A stretch of DNA of 64,000 nucleotides from Bradyrhizobium sp. AZCC 1693. GTDB lineage: Bacteria; Pseudomonadota; Alphaproteobacteria; Rhizobiales; Xanthobacteraceae. The stretch's first letter is position 1; every line of letters begins with the position of its first letter. Below are positions 28,038 through 34,881 of the stretch, piece after piece. Below the pieces are notes generated by a model. The model was not told the origin of the DNA and did no database searches. It worked only from the letters and a program-made list of their open reading frames with translations. The translations under genes were made by a program, and so were the position numbers. Location of the stretch: the NCBI RefSeq assembly GCF_036924745.1, contig NZ_JAZHSD010000001.1, positions 5,332,001 to 5,396,000 on the forward strand. Reading direction: 5' to 3'.

Positions 28038-29117
28038 ATGGCAAGCAGACGGTTTGGCCTGCGTACGCTGGTCTTCCTCGGGGGCGCGATATTGATGCTG
28101 ATACCCGCAGTGGTGACTGCAAACCTCTATATCGGGGTCCTGCACCAACGCGCCGAGCAGCTTCTGGTCGAAAAACTGACGATCCGCGGCGAACTCAGCG
28201 CCGGCCTGCTGGCGCGCCGCCTCTACGCACTTTGGATGGACGTGGCCAAGCTCGCAACCACCATCGATACAGCCGATCTGCCTGCGGCGCGTGACCAGAT
28301 CCAGTTCCTGAGCCGGCTGGACAGCCGCTATTCCTGGCTCGGCCTGGCAGACGTCAATGGCAAGGTGCTGACGGCCAAGGGCGGAATGCTGGAAGGCGAA
28401 AGCGTCGCGCAGCGTCCTTGGTTCCGGCGCGGCCTCGTGGCGCCGACTGCGATCGACGTTCACGAAGCCCAGCTCCTCGCGCGCCTGATGCCGGCAGCCC
28501 CCGAGCCTTATCGCTTCATCGATATGGCCGCGCCATTGCGGCACAACGGATCCACGGTGGCCGGCGTCATCGGCGCGCACATAAACTGGAGCTGGGTCGC
28601 GGAGGGCCTGGCGGGTCTGCAGGCATCCGGCATCGACCTGCTACTGCTGTCGCGCGAGCGGGTTGTGCTGTTCGGGCCGCCCGATCTTATCAATAAACCT
28701 CTGAACATCGGTTCCGCACAGGCGGCAAATCGCGTGACGTCGGCGGTTCTCGACGAGCGTTGGCCTAACGGCAAGGACTACATCACAGTCACCGTCCCCG
28801 CCGTCGGCTATGCCGACCTTCCGAGCTTCGGCTGGTCGCTGCTGATCAGGCAGAACCTGGACGAGGCGTTGGCTCCGACGCGGGAATTGATCCGGTCATT
28901 CTGGATCACGCTGGGCTCGGGAGCGTTTGTGGCGCTTGTGCTTTTGTATATCGCCGCCAAATGGGTGACCACGCCGCTGCTCCGGCTTTGCGGCTTCGCG
29001 GAAAGCATCGTGCAGGCCCCCAACTCCAAGGCGCCTTACCAGGAAACGCGTTTCGACGAAGCCGCAAGGCTGAGCGACGCTCTGGTCAGGCTACAATCGA
29101 AGTTAATGCGAATGTAG
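28038..29117 (+). CDS. Cache-domain membrane sensor ending after HAMP (no output domain)
   Basis: 359 residues from ATG 28038, with GAGGA 8 bp upstream. The N-terminal membrane helix is LVFLGGAILMLIPAVVTANL; an extracytoplasmic dCache-like domain follows (about 40-275, with YSWLGLADVNGKVLTAKGGM and RPWFRRGL); then a second membrane helix (FWITLGSGAFVALVLLYIAA) and a HAMP-like region. It then stops; no GGDEF, kinase or MCP domain follows. The frame ends 65 bp before the duplicated carD end, so it may have lost its output domain at the junction. It is probably linked to control of the synthase. Confidence 0.75.
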   Translation: MASRRFGLRTLVFLGGAILMLIPAVVTANLYIGVLHQRAEQLLVEKLTIRGELSAGLLARRLYALWMDVAKLATTIDTADLPAARDQIQFLSRLDSRYSWLGLADVNGKVLTAKGGMLEGESVAQRPWFRRGLVAPTAIDVHEAQLLARLMPAAPEPYRFIDMAAPLRHNGSTVAGVIGAHINWSWVAEGLAGLQASGIDLLLLSRERVVLFGPPDLINKPLNIGSAQAANRVTSAVLDERWPNGKDYITVTVPAVGYADLPSFGWSLLIRQNLDEALAPTRELIRSFWITLGSGAFVALVLLYIAAKWVTTPLLRLCGFAESIVQAPNSKAPYQETRFDEAARLSDALVRLQSKLMRM

Positions 29118-29141
29118 CAGTCGAACTTCTGGAAAACATTG

Positions 29142-29158
29142 TTCATCGTTCATCCGGG
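29142..29158. repeat. 17-bp direct repeat, left copy
   Basis: TTCATCGTTCATCCGGG occurs here and exactly again at 30069-30085, on either side of the second and third carD-tail copies. It could be a junction sequence of the duplication events. Confidence 0.5.
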
Positions 29159-29181
29159 CCGGAACATCGACTCGGATCCGG

Positions 29182-29413
29182 AATCGCCGTCGTCCAGCAT
29201 TCGACGGAGACCGAGGCGGTCAAGGAAATCGAGAGCCAGCTCGCCAAGAGCCCGCGCCGCGGCGCCAAGGCGGAAGCCACCGAGGCTGACGGCGAAGCCG
29301 ATGAAGCGGACGTCGAAGCCGATGGCGACGACGCTGCCGTGGCGGACGAAGCCGCCTGAAAGGGTTCGACGGATTGAAATTAAAAGCCCGGTCGGGAGAC
29401 CGGGCTTTTTGCT
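29182..29413. repeat. carD 3'-end duplication, right copy (232 bp)
   Basis: It matches 23819-24050 over its full length without gaps, including the terminator. It starts abruptly in non-carD sequence (after TCGGATCCGG), so it is only a gene fragment: the reading frame is open to the carD stop codon but has no start or CarD domain. Confidence 0.9.
29383..29410 (+). terminator. Rho-independent terminator in the duplicated carD tail
   Basis: AAAGCCCGGTC, loop GGGA, GACCGGGCTTT, then a T-run: the same terminator as after carD, with a changed loop. It may now end the HlyD-glycosyltransferase-sensor transcript. Confidence 0.85.
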
Positions 29414-29550
29414 TGGTGCGGTTTTTTTGTTTGCGGCGGCAGCAAGAGAAGCCGCGGAGCGCAGGACTTCAACGGCTAGCTAAGGCACTTCAAAGAAGGG
29501 CACTCGATATCCGTTGTCCTTTCTGGCGACGAAACTGGTTCCCCGAAGCA

Positions 29551-29646
29551 TCAGGGCAGACCCAACAGCGGCCGCAGCAGCAGCGTGACGCCCGCTACCA
29601 GCGTACAGAAGCTGCTCAACAGGATGAAAAGAAGAAAGTTTTCCAT
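29551..29646 (-). CDS. Small hydrophobic protein (31 aa)
   Basis: ATG 29646 with AGGA eight bases upstream, then MENFLLFILLSSFCTLVAGV and a short tail ending LLGLP. It would be a single membrane helix. Too short for usual gene finders. No family is recognised; support comes from the ribosome binding site, the helix-like composition and the lack of a competing gene. Confidence 0.4.
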   Translation of the reverse strand: MENFLLFILLSSFCTLVAGVTLLLRPLLGLP

Positions 29647-29889
29647 ACCGCGATCCTTTTTCTGCAGAGGCGACGTTTGAGCCGGCAATCCGTTCCAGCC
29701 ATCTCACACCTGCGGAGCAGATCTGCCGTAAAGCCGGCTTCCGGTTTCTCCCGAGGAACCTGGCGCGGCTTCACCGTTTCAATCCTTGCAGGCCGTCGTT
29801 CTACTTGAGGCAGGCAACTGGAAGTGGCCGGCAAGGAAAGGGGCCGCTGCCATTGTTAGCGCCGGCTGGCGGCCCCAATGTTTGCGACA

Positions 29890-30000
29890 CCCCTCGCCGA
29901 GCCCGCGCCGCGGTGCCAGCACTGGGTGGCCGAAGCCGTCGGTGAGGCCGACGAGCCGATGTCGAAGCCGACGGTGACGACGCCGCCGTGGCGGTGAAGC
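29890..30000. repeat. Third, degenerate copy of the carD 3' end
   Basis: Sequence from CTCGCCGAGCCCGCGCCGCG through GCCGATGTCGAAGCCGA to CCGCCGTGGCGG follows the order of the carD acidic-tail codons with many substitutions and small gaps, and lacks the terminator. It appears to be an older duplication. Confidence 0.6.
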
Positions 30001-30068
30001 TGGGTTAACCTCTTGTTAACCATACCCGATCAGCATCCTGCATCATAATGAGTCGCTAAAAGGCGGAA

Positions 30069-30085
30069 TTCATCGTTCATCCGGG
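30069..30085. repeat. 17-bp direct repeat, right copy
   Basis: TTCATCGTTCATCCGGG, identical to 29142-29158. Confidence 0.5.
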
Positions 30086-30125
30086 GGACGAGCCAAAGGC
30101 TCGCGGGGCTCCAGGGAGTAACGCC

Positions 30126-30245
30126 ATGCCGTTACCTGATGCACGACCCCAAGCAAATCTGCTTTCCGAGTTCGTCCTGGCCACTTTCGGCGCACTTGGC
30201 TTGGGCATCCCGATTGCGGCCGCGATCATCTGGATCTGCTCCTGA
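30126..30245 (+). CDS. Small membrane protein (39 aa)
   Basis: ATG 30126 follows AGGGAG at a spacing of about seven bases. The protein starts MPLPDARPQANLLSEF and ends in a hydrophobic helix (FGALGLGIPIAAAIIWICS). A single-pass or peripheral membrane microprotein is likely. No family is recognised. Confidence 0.45.
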   Translation: MPLPDARPQANLLSEFVLATFGALGLGIPIAAAIIWICS

Positions 30246-30547
30246 TAGCTGTTGTCGCTTTTCGCCTTCGGTCGCGCGCGAAATACGCGACCGATAACAG
30301 GCTCCGCGACGACTTTGTCGCCGTAGCTCGAAGAGCGAAGGCGGAAGCAATCCAATTGACCAGGTTCCTTCCGCCTGCGGGCGGATATGCAGACACGCCG
30401 CCATGCTCGCAATGGTAGAGAATCAGCGCCTTGGTTCAACCCGTGGCATCGCCGTTCGCCCGGAATGTGGCCAAATTTTCGACCATTTGTGACCAAATTT
30501 CAAAGTGAGGCTTTCGTCCACATCTAATTGAACCGCAGGGGTGTTCA
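30246..30547. other. Intergenic region before the secreted paralogue pair
   Basis: About 300 bp with no gene visible. The last 100 bp (TTTTCGACC... to CCGCAGGGG before the ATG) partly repeat in front of the second paralogue, so the promoter was probably duplicated along with the gene. Confidence 0.4.
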
Positions 30548-30922
30548 ATGAAGACGCAAATCCTGGCAGTCCTTCTCGTCGGTTGCATGGCTGCGCTCGC
30601 GCCGGTTGGCGTGGCAAATGCGAAGGCCATGGAATGCAGCGTCGCGCGGCCGTCGAATGCGACTGGGTATTGGTCCTGGCGCCTGATCGATGGACGAAAA
30701 TGCTGGTACGCCGGCAAGACCATGATCTCGAAATCACTGTTGCAGTGGCCCGCGAAGCCGTCGGTGCAAGCGAAAGCCGATACAGCGCCAGTGCCAGTAA
30801 CCGTCGTCCCGGTAGCCGTCGCCACGGAGAAGCGCAGCGATCCACTCGACGCGCAAGCGCGGCTGCTCGACTACGCCAACAGTTTCGAGGCGCGGTGGCG
30901 CGCGCGGGCGATCACCGACTAG
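30548..30922 (+). CDS. Secreted hypothetical protein, paralogue 1
   Basis: 124 residues. A signal peptide (MKTQILAVLLVGCMAALAPV to ANA near residue 24) is followed by a short conserved module WSWRLIDGRKCWYAGKTMIS with paired cysteines (Cys about 30 and 52), then a Pro/Val-rich linker and a tail ending FEARWRARAITD. A paralogue lies 187 bp downstream. I recognise the module as common in Bradyrhizobium, but no function is assigned. It is probably a small periplasmic disulfide-bonded protein. Confidence 0.7.
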   Translation: MKTQILAVLLVGCMAALAPVGVANAKAMECSVARPSNATGYWSWRLIDGRKCWYAGKTMISKSLLQWPAKPSVQAKADTAPVPVTVVPVAVATEKRSDPLDAQARLLDYANSFEARWRARAITD

Positions 30923-31108
30923 GCTTGGTCACGAAGTCGGCGAATGCGTGCGTCCGGCGGGCAGTGTCCGCGCTGGGGCCACCGGAGATCATCCCGGATG
31001 GCGTTTTGAGGGCTTTGACGTCGAATCCAGCCAGATTTTCGACCTCATATGACCCGAATGGAAGGCGAAGTTGCTCCCGCGCTCAACTAACCGCAGGGGG
31101 AGTGACCG

Positions 31109-31468
31109 ATGAAGGTGCAGATTCGGCCTATCTTTTTCGCCGTTTGCATTTCTGCGCTGATACCGATTGGCATGCTGACCGCGCAGGCCAAAGCGCAGGT
31201 CAGGGAATGCCGTGCTTCGCCGTCAAAGGTGCAAGGGCATTGGTCCTGGCGCCTGATCGACGGGCGAAAATGCTGGTACGCCGGCAAGACCGTGATCTCG
31301 AAATCATTGTTGCGGTGGGCTGCAGCGGCGCCCGCGCAGGCCAAGGCCGAAGCGGTGCTCATTGGCGTCGTCGCGGAGAAACGTAGCGGCCCCATGGATG
31401 CACAGGCACGGATGCTCGACGACGATAGCTTCGAGTCGCGGTGGCGTGCGCGTGTGAGTGCCGAGTAG
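31109..31468 (+). CDS. Secreted hypothetical protein, paralogue 2
   Basis: 119 residues from ATG 31109, preceded by GGGGGAG. It is clearly homologous to the upstream gene: signal peptide to about AQAKAQ, then HWSWRLIDGRKCWYAGKTVI, then a tail ending FESRWRARVSAE. The central module is nearly identical, while the linkers have diverged. The tandem arrangement indicates local duplication. An IR-A repeat follows directly. Confidence 0.7.
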   Translation: MKVQIRPIFFAVCISALIPIGMLTAQAKAQVRECRASPSKVQGHWSWRLIDGRKCWYAGKTVISKSLLRWAAAAPAQAKAEAVLIGVVAEKRSGPMDAQARMLDDDSFESRWRARVSAE

Positions 31469-31492
31469 GCGAGGCCGGAGCGGTGTTCGCTT

Positions 31493-31686
31493 TCCTTCTC
31501 CCCTTGTGGGAGAAGGTGCCTTCGCGATAGTGAAGGCGGATGAGGGGTATGCATCTGCGGAGACAGACCCCTCATCCGTCTCGCTGCCGCTTCGCGTCCA
31601 TAGCCGATGCAAAGCATCGGCGTCCTATTTTTAGTACGGCGGCCAACGGCCGCCTATGCCACCTTCTCCCACAAGGGGAGAAGGGA
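31493..31686. repeat. Palindromic intergenic repeat, family IR-A copy 3 (extended)
   Basis: Arms TTCCTTCTCCCCTTGTGGGA and the inverted CCTTCTCCCACAAGGGGAGA are present. The centre is longer than in other copies because of an extra ~60 bp that contains its own small inverted repeats (GATGCAAAGCATC; GCGGCCAACGGCCGC). Confidence 0.75.
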
Positions 31687-31717
31687 AGCCTGCGTCGCTT
31701 AGTGATTTTTATCTAAC

Positions 31718-33247
31718 TCAATCCACCACGATCTTCACGCGGTCCCTCGGCTTGACCTGCGCGTGCTGGTCAAGGCCGTTGAGGATGCGGAAGCGCTCCG
31801 CGGGGCGGTCGACGCCGGACATGCGGTGGGCGAGCGATTCCACGGTATCGCCGGGCTGCACGGTGATGACCTTGATGCGCAGGGGACGCGCGGCCTGGAT
31901 TTCTTCCAGCGTCAGGCGGCGGAACGAATTCACCGTCTCGCGCGCGTTGCGCTCGCTTTCGGTGTTGCGCTGCTTGGCGGCGAAGATGAAACGGTAGACG
32001 TCGCTGCCGTAGCGCAGCGCGAAGACCTTGAACTGCCACTGATCGCCGTTCGCGGATGCTGAAGCGACCGGGAAACCGTTGATCATGAGGTCTTCGGTCG
32101 AGCCCTTGTCGACGCCTTCCATCCAGCCGGAATTGAGATAATCGGCAAGCGACTGTTCGGCCGGCACGCGTACCACGTCGAAGCGCATCGCCTGCGTACC
32201 GCCCTCGCGCACGCCGATCACGGCCTGCGCGGTGTTATCCAGCGTAAACGTATCGGGGGCCTGGAAGGTGAAGCCGAGCTTGGGATGCAGGAAGCGCCGG
32301 CCGCGCACGAAACCTTCGCTGGGATCCTCGCCATAGACGAGGTTGTCGATCGCGGCGAGATAGGTCTCGCGGTCGCGCTCGGCGTTCTGCGGCGAGGTGT
32401 ATTGCCGGGCGCTGGCCTGCGCGTTCTGCACGCGCTCGGGGGTCGCCGGATGCGAGGACAGGAAATCCTGCGCGCGGGGATCGAGCGAGGTCTTGCCGGC
32501 CTTCATCGCCGCATTGCGCTCCATCGCGGCGAGGAAGCGCGCCGCGCCATAGGGATCGAAATGGGCGCGGGCCGCAATGCCGACGCCGATGCCGTCGGCT
32601 TCGAATTCCTGTGCGCGCGAGAAGCTCGCCATCGTCAGTTTCGTTTTCGCCAGCGCCAGCGCCGTCAGATCCGGGTCGTTGCTCATGTCGGTGACGACAC
32701 GGGTCACGACCGCGGCTTGCCGCGCCTGGTCTTCCCGGATCGAGGCGTGTTTTGCGATGACATGCGCCATCTCGTGGCTCAGCACCGAGGACAATTCGGA
32801 GGTATCGCTGGCGAGCGCCACCAGGCCGCGCGTCACATAGAGCTGGCCGGTCGGCAGCGCGAAGGCGTTGACGGCCCCGGAATTGAGGATGGTCACCCGG
32901 TAGGCCTGCTCGGGACGGTCGGAGGCCGCGACCAGCCGGTCGACCGTCTTGCCGATCAGGGTCGCGAGTTTCGGATCGTCATAGGCACCGCCATAGGAGG
33001 CGAGAATGCGCTCATGTTCGCGCTCGCTCGCAGGCGTCTGCGCGACGGTGCGGCTCGGCTTCGGCGCCGCTACCGTCGGCGGCGCGGTCTCGAGCTTTCC
33101 GAGATTTCCACAGGAGGAAAGCGTGAGCGCGGCGCACAGCAGCGCCGGCGCAGCCAGAAGGCGGCAGCCCGTGTTTCCTTCGCGCCATTCTGCACGATGT
33201 GTCAAATCAGCCACTGGACCACGACCCGATTGGAATCGCGATCTCAT
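31718..33247 (-). CDS. M48 family zinc metalloprotease, lipoprotein, with C-terminal LysM-like segment
   Basis: 509 residues from ATG 33247; the first ~28 residues may be untranslated if the GTG of VADLTHR is used. A lipobox (LSSCGN) predicts a lipoprotein. The zinc site is LSHEMAHVIAKHA (HExxH, about residue 160) with the third ligand in AQEFEADGIGV. The C-terminal ~50 residues (VITVQPGDTVESLAHRMSG then RFRILNGLD) resemble LysM. Such periplasmic proteases take part in outer-membrane protein quality control (BepA-like). It is convergent with the secreted paralogues. Confidence 0.88.
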   Translation of the reverse strand: MRSRFQSGRGPVADLTHRAEWREGNTGCRLLAAPALLCAALTLSSCGNLGKLETAPPTVAAPKPSRTVAQTPASEREHERILASYGGAYDDPKLATLIGKTVDRLVAASDRPEQAYRVTILNSGAVNAFALPTGQLYVTRGLVALASDTSELSSVLSHEMAHVIAKHASIREDQARQAAVVTRVVTDMSNDPDLTALALAKTKLTMASFSRAQEFEADGIGVGIAARAHFDPYGAARFLAAMERNAAMKAGKTSLDPRAQDFLSSHPATPERVQNAQASARQYTSPQNAERDRETYLAAIDNLVYGEDPSEGFVRGRRFLHPKLGFTFQAPDTFTLDNTAQAVIGVREGGTQAMRFDVVRVPAEQSLADYLNSGWMEGVDKGSTEDLMINGFPVASASANGDQWQFKVFALRYGSDVYRFIFAAKQRNTESERNARETVNSFRRLTLEEIQAARPLRIKVITVQPGDTVESLAHRMSGVDRPAERFRILNGLDQHAQVKPRDRVKIVVD

Positions 33248-33302
33248 CCCTTTTTTGCGCCCGATCCAAACGAAAACCGGTGCCCAGTCTTCGGATCAAG
33301 CG

Positions 33303-34079
33303 CTATTTCCCGCCCAGCACCTCAACCTGCCCCACCCGGAACAATTCGATCCGTGGTCCTCCCCGCGACGAGACAACGCCGCGGACACGAATCCTTCGAT
33401 TTTCGAGCCACTTAGGTCCAAGGCCGGCGCCCTCGAACGCCGGAATGATGCGCCTTGAAATAGTCGCAGCAAAGTCCCGTGTCCAGTTCCGCCCGAAATT
33501 CAGGTAGGTCATTGCCCCAGCCTGCCGAACGGACAGTACCCTGCCCTCGACCACCGTAAAGTGCCCAATCGCGGCCAGAATATCGCCCGGACTTTCAGAG
33601 TTTTTTATGGCCGTGGTTTCAGCCCAAATGCCCAATTTGGCATCCCGCGCCGCGTTCTCGGCGGCGGCCAGTGCTGCAGCGCAATTTTTTTCGGATATGT
33701 CGCCCGAAACCAACGCCTCGCCGCGGCGCAGCAGCTCGCTTTGCACCGAGTGTTCCGAGCCGGCCACGAACACAAAGGCGCCTTGGCGGCCATAGCGATC
33801 CGGCGAATCATCTTCGCCATGCAGCGTCACCTCGCGGCCGGCGGCGATGGCGGACAAAGCGGCCCTGCCGCTGGCCCTGTCGGTTCCACCACGCTCGATG
33901 CCGGCGAGACGGACTTCGCGGCCGTCTTCGAGGCGAAGGCTGCGGCCATCGACCACGGCGGCCACGCGGCCTTCGCCCTGCGGCTCAGGCGCGCAGTCGG
34001 CAGCGAGCGTCTGCCCGCTTGAAGCCAGCACCAGGAACGCCGCCGCAGATGCCCGGTAGCACCATGCCGGATCGGTCAT
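33303..34079 (-). CDS. Secreted thermonuclease-like (SNase/OB-fold) protein
   Basis: 258 residues from ATG 34079; ATG 34121 would add 14 residues. A signal peptide (AAAFLVLASSGQTLAADC) precedes an SNase-like barrel: GRVAAVVDGRSLRLEDGREV, VRLAGIERGG, and DRYGRQGAFVFV. The SNase catalytic Arg/Glu/Asp set is only partly conserved, so nuclease activity is doubtful. The C-terminal half adds an OB-like domain (TVVEGRVLSVRQAGAMTYLN, FGRNWTRDF). It is divergent from the VOC gene. Confidence 0.7.
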   Translation of the reverse strand: MTDPAWCYRASAAAFLVLASSGQTLAADCAPEPQGEGRVAAVVDGRSLRLEDGREVRLAGIERGGTDRASGRAALSAIAAGREVTLHGEDDSPDRYGRQGAFVFVAGSEHSVQSELLRRGEALVSGDISEKNCAAALAAAENAARDAKLGIWAETTAIKNSESPGDILAAIGHFTVVEGRVLSVRQAGAMTYLNFGRNWTRDFAATISRRIIPAFEGAGLGPKWLENRRIRVRGVVSSRGGPRIELFRVGQVEVLGGK

Positions 34080-34162
34080 GACGCGGCTCTCGATCCCGGC
34101 CTGTTGCGGTATGCTCGACATTTCAGGCGGTACTACCAGAGATTGCCAGGAAGGGGGAGGCC

Positions 34163-34576
34163 ATGGAAGTCAACGGCATTGCACATATTTTTCTCACCGC
34201 CTCGAATTTCCAGCGCTCGCGCCAATTCTATTCGAAGCTGCTGCCGTTTCTCGGGTTGAAGCCGGTGCTCGATACAGAGACAACCTTCTACTGCGTCGGC
34301 GGCCGCACCGCAGTCGGCATCAGCGCGCCGTCAGCCGGGCATGAAGGCGCGGCGTTCGAGCAGAAGCGTGTCGGCCTGCATCACCTCTGCTTCCGCGCCC
34401 GCGAGCGCGCCGACGTCGATGAGTTGCACGGCTTCCTCCAGACGCTCGGCGCCAAGATCATCCGCGCGCCGCGCGAGGACCAATGGGCACCAGGATATTA
34501 CTCGATCCTGTTCGAGGACCCTGATGGCATCCGGCTGGAGCTCAATCATGTGCCGGGGAAGGGGCTGTTGGGGTAG
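34163..34576 (+). CDS. VOC family (glyoxalase-like) protein
   Basis: 137 residues from ATG 34163, with GGGGGAGG upstream. The vicinal-oxygen-chelate fold is seen as paired beta-alpha-beta-beta-beta units: IAHIFLTASNFQRSRQFYSK at the start, GLHHLCFRARERADVDELH in the middle, and the closing ILFEDPDGIRLELNHVP, with possible metal ligands His8, His about 77 and Glu about 128. The substrate is unknown; it may be a dioxygenase-, glyoxalase- or resistance-like enzyme. Confidence 0.82.
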   Translation: MEVNGIAHIFLTASNFQRSRQFYSKLLPFLGLKPVLDTETTFYCVGGRTAVGISAPSAGHEGAAFEQKRVGLHHLCFRARERADVDELHGFLQTLGAKIIRAPREDQWAPGYYSILFEDPDGIRLELNHVPGKGLLG

Positions 34577-34881
34577 CGCGCCTCGATGGGTGGACCATCA
34601 TGTCGCTGCATAGGGATTGATGGGTTTCGCTGCGCTCCATCCATTCTACGCACTGGTTGTGCAACGTTGCTTGCTGCAAATCACGGCGCACCAAGATCCA
34701 GTTGTTGGCAACATGTCATGCGCTGCTTGGTAGTGAGCACTGTAGCCGAGCACCGCTTCGCATAAAAATTGAGAGCTAATTGCTGCATCAAAGGCGTGTC
34801 ATCCCAAGGATATTGGGATAGCGTTTCTTCGCCTTGGTCCAACATGCCACCTGCTGTCAACCACACATTCCGGTGGAGCCG
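34577..34881. other. Intergenic region before the SAM/cyclase regulator
   Basis: About 300 bp. It contains a short GATGGGTTTCGCTGCGCTCC segment of the kind dispersed in rhizobial genomes, and no reading frame with a ribosome binding site. The promoter of the downstream gene must lie here, but I cannot name boxes. Confidence 0.35.

Noticed and set aside
29154..29359. Open frame ending in the CarD C-terminus at the second copy
   Set aside because: It is only the duplicated 3' fragment of carD joined to unrelated DNA; no start signal or CarD domain.
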